This document shows positions 56,846 through 63,141 of a stretch of DNA of 64,000 nt, one piece after another. The position numbers and the translations under genes are program-made. Source of the DNA: Nanoperiomorbus sp963544155 (GTDB lineage: Bacteria; Patescibacteriota; Saccharimonadia; Saccharimonadales; Saccharimonadaceae); NCBI GenBank assembly GCA_963544155.1, contig CAUUDW010000004.1, forward strand, positions 1 to 64,000, given 5' to 3'. The notes beneath the pieces are model-generated. The model worked only from the letters and a program-made list of their open reading frames with translations. It had not been told where the DNA came from and did not search any database. Each line of letters opens with the position of its first letter. Position 1 is the stretch's first letter.

Positions 56846-56953
56846 AGAGTAACTCACCTAGCTTCCTCAGGCCTGGCGACGTAGCAAGTACCACTGGCAA
56901 TTGCCAGCCTACTGCTGTATCAACAGCCATCGGAAGCTTAGGTGAGCTACTCT
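56846..56953 (+). repeat. Repeat B, hairpin relative of A
   Basis: Shares the core with A and D (GGCCTGGCGACGTAGC, palindrome CTGGCAATTGCCAG, ACTGCTGTATCAACAGCC). Its closing stem has a different sequence: AGAGTA-ACTCACCTA-GCTTCC pairs with GGAAGC-TTAGGTGAGC-TACTCT. Pairing is kept while sequence changes. Confidence 0.65.
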
Positions 56954-56978
56954 GACACATATAATCCTTAACGCATCA

Positions 56979-57099
56979 AAGGGTGTCTTTCGTCCTTCGT
57001 CTGCGTCAGTCATTTCCTGAAGACTGTGCACGCTTGAAGCTCAGCAGTGCACGAGCCAGCCAGGCGGGTCTGAAGGAAATGATGACGAGACGAAGAGTG
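56979..57099 (+). repeat. Repeat E, left copy of 121-bp inverted pair
   Basis: Exact reverse complement of 62485-62605 over 121 bp. Internally it folds: CTTCGTCT/AGACGAAG and TCATTTCCT/AGGAAATGA, with GTGCAC twice. The copies are 5.4 kb apart and point inward. Confidence 0.85.
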
Positions 57100-57204
57100 G
57101 GGGCTGTAGTGACGAGTGTCTTGAGCCATATCAACAAGTTAGCTAAACGGCAAGGGATATGTGCAGTGAAGAGGATGGGGTGTCATTATGCTATAATTGC
57201 CAGC
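57100..57204. other. Spacer before KwaB-like gene
   Basis: 105 nt between repeat E and the ATG. It ends with the promoter TGC-TATAAT (57192-57197). No other feature is seen; a frame running from 56983 through repeat E is rejected as coding. Confidence 0.4.
57192..57197 (+). promoter_or_regulatory. -10 box of KwaB-like gene
   Basis: TGC-TATAAT with 7 nt to ATG 57205; extended -10, leaderless. Confidence 0.6.
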
Positions 57205-58278
57205 ATGGAAAATGACCCCGATCTAGCTAACCCAACCTCGCCGGCACCCGGTGACGAAACCGAAAACACCCCCGAGACCACTGAGACCTCAACCAATACC
57301 AGCGAGCCAAGCTTTGACCTCTTCGCCTGGGCAAATCAACTAGCTCGCCTCAAGAACGACCTGAAGGTTGAGCTCTTCCTGATCAATAAGCACTATACCG
57401 TTTATCATCTAGCCGTCGCCAATGCTCTCCAGCCCCAAGTCGCCCCTGTCTTCATCGTTGACCTGCTCAGCGAAATCGAGAAAGGCGCCGGGCTAGGGCT
57501 AGAAGTGCGAGCTTACGAGCAGTCCGAGAGTGAGCCCGGAGTCTTACTCTATTCGACTTGCGGGCAGGTGAGTAATGCCGGACATATCTTAAATGTCATC
57601 GAGCATGAGCGCACTAGCGTCGAGACTTTTAACGAGTACGACCACGAGCTCAAGAATATCAAGCTAATAGCGGCCCGTTTTACCCACCCAGAGATTACTC
57701 CTTTCTATGTTTGTAAACAGATCGCCGGGTCAGGTAGCCTCAATGAACGAACTGCCTGGGAGATCGGTGAGGATGGCAAGCTGCAGCAGTTTAGCGCCGC
57801 CAGCGCCTTTAAGATCCCGCTCGACAACCAAGTCCTGATCGCCGGCAATGGTGACGATGACGCCGACCAACGAATCTTCGCCTTCGCCCCGAAGAAATTT
57901 GAGGCGATGTTTGGCTATAATTACAAGAAGCAGGCTATCGCCGATAAGAAGGTTGAGCAGATCTTGTCTCGCTACCAGCTTAACTTTCCCGAAGGACAAG
58001 ACCTCAATACTATGGTGGCAGGTCACCCCAAGCTGATCAATAAACTCCAGAATCTGGAGCTTGGCACCAAGACCCAGGAGGAGCTGGTTGATTACGGCGA
58101 AGAGATGGGGCTGGATCTGATGACTACCGACGACGGCGCTATCATTATCATGGACAGCCGAGATATCGAGACTTTTGTCGGCTTGCTTAATGACGACTAT
58201 ATGACTAGCGACCTAACTGGACTAAAGTACGAGATCAAAGGCAAGAAACTACTGGAAGATCGCCCGGCAGACGAATAA
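57205..58278 (+). CDS. DUF4868 protein, KwaB-like (Kiwa defence)
   Basis: 357 aa. An acidic Thr-rich N-terminus (about 1-35) precedes LARLKNDLKVELFLINKHY. The plan follows DUF4868/KwaB: FKIPLDNQVLIAGNG, FAPKKFEAMFGYNYKKQAIADKK, HPKLINKLQNL, and the end FVGLLNDDYMTSDLTGLKYE with GKKLL. KwaB is the cytoplasmic partner of membrane protein KwaA in Kiwa phage defence. No KwaA is beside it, so this is an orphan or a variant. Assignment rests on pattern recognition of the C-terminus and layout. Confidence 0.6.
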   Translation: MENDPDLANPTSPAPGDETENTPETTETSTNTSEPSFDLFAWANQLARLKNDLKVELFLINKHYTVYHLAVANALQPQVAPVFIVDLLSEIEKGAGLGLEVRAYEQSESEPGVLLYSTCGQVSNAGHILNVIEHERTSVETFNEYDHELKNIKLIAARFTHPEITPFYVCKQIAGSGSLNERTAWEIGEDGKLQQFSAASAFKIPLDNQVLIAGNGDDDADQRIFAFAPKKFEAMFGYNYKKQAIADKKVEQILSRYQLNFPEGQDLNTMVAGHPKLINKLQNLELGTKTQEELVDYGEEMGLDLMTTDDGAIIIMDSRDIETFVGLLNDDYMTSDLTGLKYEIKGKKLLEDRPADE

Positions 58279-58300
58279 GCTCTTAAATCATCAATCAAAA

Positions 58301-58518
58301 AGCCCGCCCAGAAGCAAGGGTGGGCATCGCTTCTGTAGCGGGCTATTCGACCTCTCGACGCACCATTCTGGCTACTGACAACCAGTAAGCGTAACCCACC
58401 TCACACTTGGGGCTCGCCGGTCAAGAGGGTTAGATACGTGCCGACTAGCTGTCGCCAAAGCGATAGCTAAAAGTGGAGGGTAGAATACTTCGAGTCTGCA
58501 CGTAGCCTAACACTAATT
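58301..58518 (-). ncRNA. Candidate structured RNA with terminator
   Basis: Minus-strand unit of about 215 nt. A -10 TATCAT (58530-58525) starts it. Stems include TACGTGC/GCACGTA, AGCTATCGC/GCGACAGCT and TACTG/CAGTA. It ends in a nested terminator: AGCCCGC/GCGGGCT (58301-58307 with 58338-58344) around CAGAAGC/GCTTCTG (58309-58315 with 58329-58335), followed by TTTTTGATT. No coding frame; not recognisable as RNase P, SRP, tmRNA or 6S RNA. Confidence 0.45.
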
Positions 58519-58524
58519 AGTGTT
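58509..58524. promoter_or_regulatory. 16-bp palindrome between divergent promoters
   Basis: Perfect palindrome AACACTAATTAGTGTT. It lies between the minus-strand TATCAT and the plus-strand TATAAT (58536-58541), so a repressor bound here could control both the candidate RNA and dprA. Confidence 0.5.
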
Positions 58525-58535
58525 ATGATAGGGGG

Positions 58536-58541
58536 TATAAT
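58536..58541 (+). promoter_or_regulatory. -10 box upstream of dprA
   Basis: TATAAT giving a leader of about 85 nt before ATG 58632, with an imperfect CGGGCG.../...CACCCG hairpin (58549-58575). A second extended -10 (TGA-TATATT 58586-58591) lies closer. Confidence 0.45.
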
Positions 58542-58631
58542 GTGCTAGTCGGGCGTTAGCAGTGGCTATCACCCGATAACGCTGATATATTAGCACGCTT
58601 TGTCGTGATTGTCAACTACTTTAGCAGGATA

Positions 58632-59510
58632 ATGGATAACATCAAGCAAATACTCCCTCATGACAACGATTTTCTCCAGCGGACGGCCGTCATTGACAAG
58701 CCGGCCAAGAAGCTGTGGTACATCGGTAGTATCCCGCCACTCATGCCAACTGTCGCCATCGTCGGCAGTCGCAAGCCGACCAGCTATGGCAGAGCTATCA
58801 ACGCCCGGATCACCGGCGAGTTAGCTCGGCACGGAGTAGTCATCGTCAGCGGACTAGCCATTGGTCATGACGGGCTGGCTCACCGAGCTTGCCTCGACGC
58901 CGGCGGCACGACCGTAGCCGTCTTGGGCAATGGACTGGCTCATATTTACCCGCAGACCAATCGCACTCTAGCTCAGCGCATCGTCCAGGCAGATGGCGCC
59001 CTGATCAGTGAGTATCCGCCCGAGGCACCGGTCTTGCCCCACCAGTTCTTGGAGCGCAACCGTTTGATCAGCGCTCTCGCCGATATCGTGGTAGTGATCG
59101 AGGCGGGCGAGCGCTCCGGCACGCTCAATACCGCCTCGCACGCCTTGACTCAGGGTAAAGAAGTGATGGCGGTGCCCGGTAACATCACCTCGCCGCTATC
59201 GACCGGCTGCAATAGATTGATCGCCCAAGGTGCCAGCCCGGTACTCACAGCGCAGGACATCTTAGATCGCCTGCCGCTCGCTAAGACAGAAGACCAACCC
59301 GACCATCAGGCCGAGAGGGCGGATCAGGTTCGCTTCGACTCGCCCGACAGTCAGGTTATCTACGACCTGATCGTTCAGGGCGAAAGCGATGGCGACCGCC
59401 TACTGAGCAAGAGCGGTCTCAGCACCAGTCAGTTTAGCCTTGCCTTAACCATGCTAGAGCTAAATGGCTACATCGTAGCCCTAGGCAACAACACCTGGGG
59501 CAAGCGCTAG
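58632..59510 (+). CDS. dprA: DNA processing protein DprA
   Basis: 292 aa. The Rossmann-type domain has VAIVGSRKPTSYGR, VVIVSGLAIGHDGLAHRACLDAGGTTVAVLGNG, LISEYPP, FLERNRLISALA and AVPGNITSPLSTGCNRLIAQGA, followed by a winged helix (from about residue 240). Loads RecA on single-stranded DNA during natural transformation. It lacks the N-terminal SAM domain of longer relatives. GTG 58605 is an alternative start; ATG 58632 better fits the family start. Confidence 0.92.
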   Translation: MDNIKQILPHDNDFLQRTAVIDKPAKKLWYIGSIPPLMPTVAIVGSRKPTSYGRAINARITGELARHGVVIVSGLAIGHDGLAHRACLDAGGTTVAVLGNGLAHIYPQTNRTLAQRIVQADGALISEYPPEAPVLPHQFLERNRLISALADIVVVIEAGERSGTLNTASHALTQGKEVMAVPGNITSPLSTGCNRLIAQGASPVLTAQDILDRLPLAKTEDQPDHQAERADQVRFDSPDSQVIYDLIVQGESDGDRLLSKSGLSTSQFSLALTMLELNGYIVALGNNTWGKR

Positions 59511-59625
59511 CCGGAAGTCGCTCAAGCTTGACGACCACCCAAGGTAATATTACAGTAAGGTTGTTACCTCAGAGTGGGGTAATCTAGCGCCATGCGCTAG
59601 CCAAATCGAGGGGAAGGAGGGGATA
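59511..59625 (+). other. Hairpin leader before 119-aa gene
   Basis: Contains GGTAA/TTACC (59543-59568) and CTAGCGC-CAT-GCGCTAG (59584-59600), then the ribosome binding site GAAGGAGGGG. Structure continues from here into the gene. Confidence 0.5.
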
Positions 59626-59985
59626 ATGAATCCCCGCAAACCTCTTAAACCCGGAGATCTTTTAGTGGATATCCGGGTAAATGGAAGGCTCGTTGGGAAA
59701 TTAAATCACAACGAGCTAGTTGCGGTATTCGCTCAAACGAGCGGATACCAACTGATCGAGGGTCTGCGATACCGTTATGTGCGCTTCGACTGGCACAGCG
59801 GAGAGCGCAGTCGCAGGCATTCTCGCTCCAAGCTTGTCCACCTTGAACCACCCAAGGTGGATCGAAAAAAGGCCTTGCGCATCAACTCCGACGGAGTGAT
59901 GCTATTGGGGTGGCCGGTCATGGAGACCGGTCAGGCGATAAATCTTTCCATCCGTTTGGATGGAATGGCTGTCGTTGTCGAGTGA
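59626..59985 (+). CDS. 119-aa protein in a hairpin-packed mRNA
   Basis: 119 aa, basic, unrecognised (KPGDLLVDIRVNGRLVGKLN, ERSRRHSRSKLVHL, VMLLGWPV). Strong ribosome binding site GAAGGAGG. The coding sequence holds consecutive stems: ACCCGGA/TCCGGGT (59649-59678), GCTCGTTG/CAACGAGC (59688-59716), GGTATTCGCTC/GAGCGGATACC (59724-59749), TCCACCTTG/CAAGGTGGA (59837-59861), CCGGTC/GACCGG (59914-59930), TTCCATCC/GGATGGAA (59946-59965). Same style as the gene at 10289, without obvious sequence similarity. Confidence 0.5.
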   Translation: MNPRKPLKPGDLLVDIRVNGRLVGKLNHNELVAVFAQTSGYQLIEGLRYRYVRFDWHSGERSRRHSRSKLVHLEPPKVDRKKALRINSDGVMLLGWPVMETGQAINLSIRLDGMAVVVE

Positions 59986-60013
59986 CACCGCCCCATCCAA
60001 GAGGCCCTTAAAG

Positions 60014-60039
60014 CCCCGGCCGGATTCGTTCGGTCGGGG
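60014..60039 (+). terminator. Stem after the 119-aa gene
   Basis: CCCCGGCCG/CGGTCGGGG with an 8-nt loop, one G-T pair. Only a weak T-run follows, so termination is uncertain; it lies just ahead of the topA promoter. Confidence 0.45.
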
Positions 60040-60055
60040 TGATTTCTGATTGTGC

Positions 60056-60061
60056 TATACT
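60056..60061 (+). promoter_or_regulatory. -10 box of topA
   Basis: TGC-TATACT with 7 nt to ATG 60069. Confidence 0.55.
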
Positions 60062-60068
60062 TGACCAA

Positions 60069-62381
60069 ATGAAAACAACCAAGATCAAGAACCTGATTAT
60101 CGTCGAGTCTCCCGCCAAGGCTAAGAAGATCGAGAGCTTCCTCGGCAGTGACTATACCGTCATGGCCAGCATCGGTCATATCCGCTCCATCGCTAAGAAA
60201 GCTAGCGGTGGCGCCAAGCCGATTGACACCGAGCACGACTTCGCCACTATTTATGAGATTGACCCCGAGAAACGAAAAGTGGTCAAAGAGCTGAAAGACG
60301 CTGTCAAGCAAGCTGAGACCGTTTGGCTGGCCTCAGATGAAGACCGTGAGGGGGAAGCGATTGCTTGGCACCTCTGCCAGGTGCTGGGGCTTGACCCGGC
60401 CAAGACTAACCGCATCACTTACCACGAGATCACTAAGGAGGCTATCACCGAGGCACTGGCTCATCCCCACACAGTGGACATGAACCTGGTCTATGCCCAG
60501 CAAGCTCGCCAGATCTTAGATAGACTGGTCGGCTTTGAGCTGAGTCCGGTAGTCTGGCGTAAAGTCCCGGGCGGCAAATCAGCCGGGCGAGTCCAGTCAC
60601 CGGCAGTCCGCTTGCTGGTCGAGCGGGAGCGAGAGATTGAGCACTATCAAACTACCTCTATTTATAAGACAACCGGTGTGTTTAATGCCGACAGTCAGAG
60701 CTTCAAGGCGACTCTCGACACTGACTTTGCCGACAAAGAGCAGGCTAAGCAATTCCTGGTCGGTCTACCCGGCAGTACATACACCGTAGCTGACATAGCA
60801 AAGACGACCGGCACCAGACGCCCTTTGCCGCCCTTCACCACCAGCACCTTACAGCAGGATGCCAACAATCGCCTCGGCTACAGCGCCAAGGCGACCATGA
60901 GCATTGCCCAAGGGCTATACCAGAGCGGCTACATCACCTATATGCGAACCGACTCGGTCAACCTGAGCAACCAAGCCCTAGCCCAGATGACCGACTATAT
61001 TGGCAAGACCTATGGCGATAGATACCATCAATTCCGCACCTTTACCACTAAGACTGCCGGCGCCCAAGAGGCACACGAGGCTATCCGCCCGACCGATATA
61101 GCCAGAGAATCCGTACCGGGTGATAGCCGAGCCCAGAAGCTTTATGACCTGATTCGTCGGCGCACTCTGGCTACTCAGATGGCTGACGCTAAGATTGACC
61201 GAACGACCATCACCATCGACATTAGCCGACACCAGCCCAAGTTTACCGCTAAAGGGGAGGTGCTGGTTTTCGACGGCTTCTTAAAGGTCTACGGTAGCAG
61301 CAAAGACGAAATCTTACCCGACCTGACTACCGGTCAAGTCGTAACAACGAACGAAATCGTTGCCCGGCAGACCTTCAGCCGACCGCCGGCTCGCTACAGC
61401 GAAGGCTCGCTGGTTAAGAAGCTGGAAGAACTGGAAATTGGTCGCCCTTCCACCTATGCCACCATCCTGAGCAACATTCAGCTCCGAGGCTACGCCAAGA
61501 AGGGCGACAGCGACGGGGTAGAGCGACCGGTTAACGAGCTAGTCCTCCAGGGCGACCAGTTGAGTGAGCGGACTGTCCACGAAAAAACCGGCTCGACCAA
61601 AGGTAAGCTGGTGCCGACCGACAGCGGTATCGTTCTCTCCGACTTCCTGGTCGACTACTTTAACGACATAGTTGACTACGACTTCACCGCCGGCATCGAG
61701 AGTGAGCTTGACCAGATCGCCGATCATCAGCTCGACAAAGTCAAAATGCTCCGTCAGTTCTACGGCCCCTTCCACGACAAGATCAAAGATAGCGATAAGA
61801 TTGAGCGTTCCAGCGTAGCCGGTCAGCGACTGGTCGGCACCGACCCGAAAGACGGTCAACCTATCTATGCTCGCATGGGAGCATACGGCGCCATGCTCCA
61901 GAAAGGCGATAGCTCTCAAGAGGACACCAAAGTGACCTTTGCTAATATGCCCGAGGGAGCAAGCATTGCCACCGTCACCCTAGAGCAAGCCATCAAGATG
62001 TTTCAGCTACCTCGACAAGTCGGCACGACAACGAACGGACAGGAGATCATTGCTAATATCGGGCGTTTCGGCCCGTACATCAAGGTAGGCAAGCTCTTCG
62101 TCAGCATCAAGCCGGAGTCACCCTTTGAAATCAGTGAAACCAAGGCTAGAGAGCTATACCAAGCCAAGCTGGAGGCCGAGGCAGCCAAGCACATCGCCAG
62201 CTGGGGCGAGATTGAAGTCCTGAATGGTCGCTATGGACCATATGTCACTGATGGCACTAAGAACGCTAAGATCCCGAAAGATACCGACCCGAAATCTCTG
62301 ACGGAGGAACGGGCTAGGCGGTTACTAGCCGATGCTCCCGCCCGCCCAGCCAGGCGACGAGGCAGAAGGAAAGCAGCGTAA
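60069..62381 (+). CDS. topA: DNA topoisomerase I
   Basis: 770 aa. Toprim domain (IVESPAKAKKIESFLG, DEDREGEAIAWHL), catalytic Tyr291 in YITYMRTDS, LVGFELSPVVWRKV and GRVQSPAVRLLVERERE. The C-terminal part has two or three Gly-rich Topo repeats (IGRFGPYIKVG, NGRYGPYVTDG) and an Arg-rich end; the zinc-finger Cys clusters of E. coli TopA are absent. Relaxes negative supercoils. Leaderless start 60069; a longer frame from 60039 overlaps the promoter. Confidence 0.95.
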   Translation: MKTTKIKNLIIVESPAKAKKIESFLGSDYTVMASIGHIRSIAKKASGGAKPIDTEHDFATIYEIDPEKRKVVKELKDAVKQAETVWLASDEDREGEAIAWHLCQVLGLDPAKTNRITYHEITKEAITEALAHPHTVDMNLVYAQQARQILDRLVGFELSPVVWRKVPGGKSAGRVQSPAVRLLVEREREIEHYQTTSIYKTTGVFNADSQSFKATLDTDFADKEQAKQFLVGLPGSTYTVADIAKTTGTRRPLPPFTTSTLQQDANNRLGYSAKATMSIAQGLYQSGYITYMRTDSVNLSNQALAQMTDYIGKTYGDRYHQFRTFTTKTAGAQEAHEAIRPTDIARESVPGDSRAQKLYDLIRRRTLATQMADAKIDRTTITIDISRHQPKFTAKGEVLVFDGFLKVYGSSKDEILPDLTTGQVVTTNEIVARQTFSRPPARYSEGSLVKKLEELEIGRPSTYATILSNIQLRGYAKKGDSDGVERPVNELVLQGDQLSERTVHEKTGSTKGKLVPTDSGIVLSDFLVDYFNDIVDYDFTAGIESELDQIADHQLDKVKMLRQFYGPFHDKIKDSDKIERSSVAGQRLVGTDPKDGQPIYARMGAYGAMLQKGDSSQEDTKVTFANMPEGASIATVTLEQAIKMFQLPRQVGTTTNGQEIIANIGRFGPYIKVGKLFVSIKPESPFEISETKARELYQAKLEAEAAKHIASWGEIEVLNGRYGPYVTDGTKNAKIPKDTDPKSLTEERARRLLADAPARPARRRGRRKAA

Positions 62382-62484
62382 GCTACATTTGCCCGTGCCA
62401 CCTTTGAGTTAGTTGACACTATTTTCCCTATGGTCCATAGCAGACCGTGTGGTCTCCTCAGTTCTACTACCTAGTCAATTCCCT
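62382..62484. other. Gap after topA with partial repeat
   Basis: Contains AGACC-GTGT-GGTCT (about 62442-62455) followed by CTCCTCAG, matching the GGTCTCCTCAGG piece of repeats A and D; a truncated copy. Confidence 0.45.
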
Positions 62485-62605
62485 CACTCTTCGTCTCGTC
62501 ATCATTTCCTTCAGACCCGCCTGGCTGGCTCGTGCACTGCTGAGCTTCAAGCGTGCACAGTCTTCAGGAAATGACTGACGCAGACGAAGGACGAAAGACA
62601 CCCTT
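62485..62605 (-). repeat. Repeat E, right copy of 121-bp inverted pair
   Basis: Perfect reverse complement of 56979-57099. With the left copy it brackets the KwaB-like gene, candidate RNA, dprA, the 119-aa gene and topA. Confidence 0.85.
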
Positions 62606-62630
62606 AGCGTGGCAAGGGGTGATGTACGTA

Positions 62631-62835
62631 AGAGCAGGGCGATATGGTTGACGAAGACTGTTGATATAACAGCTAGATAGCAATTGCCAGTGGTAGGTTG
62701 TACGTCGCCAGCCTGTCCAGCTGATGCCAGCCAGACTAACTAGACACAGCAAAGCATTGTTATACCATAGGCTTCCTTGTGGCTATGAGTGTTAAGCATC
62801 GTGCTGGAGCCTGAGGAGACCATACGCCCTGCTCT
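62631..62835 (-). repeat. Repeat C, interrupted relative of B
   Basis: Outer stem AGAGCAGGGCG/CGCCCTGCTCT; the core in reverse orientation (GTTGATATAACAGC, GCAATTGCCAGTGGTA, TACGTCGCCAGCCTG) is split by about 95 bp whose ends are TCCAGC and GCTGGA. A nested insertion into a hairpin element. Confidence 0.55.
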
Positions 62836-62864
62836 GAGCTACGAGGCTTAATCTTGTTAATATG

Positions 62865-63069
62865 CCTGTAATTTCCCCATCTCATTTCTTAGTTCAACTT
62901 CAATCTAAGATGAGTGCTCCTAGTACGAGTAGTACAGTGTGGTTGACGAAGGCTGTTGATACAGCAGTAAGCTAGCAATTGCCAGTGGTACTAGCTACGT
63001 CGCCAGGCCTGAGGAGACCACCTGTACTGCTCGTGTGTCAAAGAGCTATGTGTATGGGGAAATTACAGG
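62865..63069 (-). mobile_element. MITE-like repeat D, inverted copy of A
   Basis: 205 bp with perfect 14-bp inverted ends (CCTGTAATTTCCCC 62865-62878, GGGGAAATTACAGG 63056-63069). Contains the hairpin closed by TACGAGTAGTACAG/CTGTACTGCTCGTG. Ends are better kept than in A, so D is probably the younger copy. Confidence 0.7.
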
Positions 63070-63141
63070 TATGATTGCAAATGAAAGATTAGCGGAGAAG
63101 CCTAAAACATTCGCCCGCTAAATATGATAAGATAACTGGTG

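Noticed and set aside
56983..57204. Open frame extending the KwaB-like gene upstream through repeat E
   Set aside because: It lies in the 121-bp inverted repeat and upstream of the TATAAT promoter; the true start is 57205.
58301..58518. RNase P RNA, tmRNA, SRP RNA or 6S RNA
   Set aside because: None of the conserved elements (GAGGAAA start of RNase P, tmRNA tRNA-like ends, SRP GGAAGCAGCC loop) is present, and the 6S single-bubble layout does not fit.
56625..63069. CRISPR array
   Set aside because: Repeats are long, few, unevenly spaced and mutually inverted, with no spacers; no cas genes.
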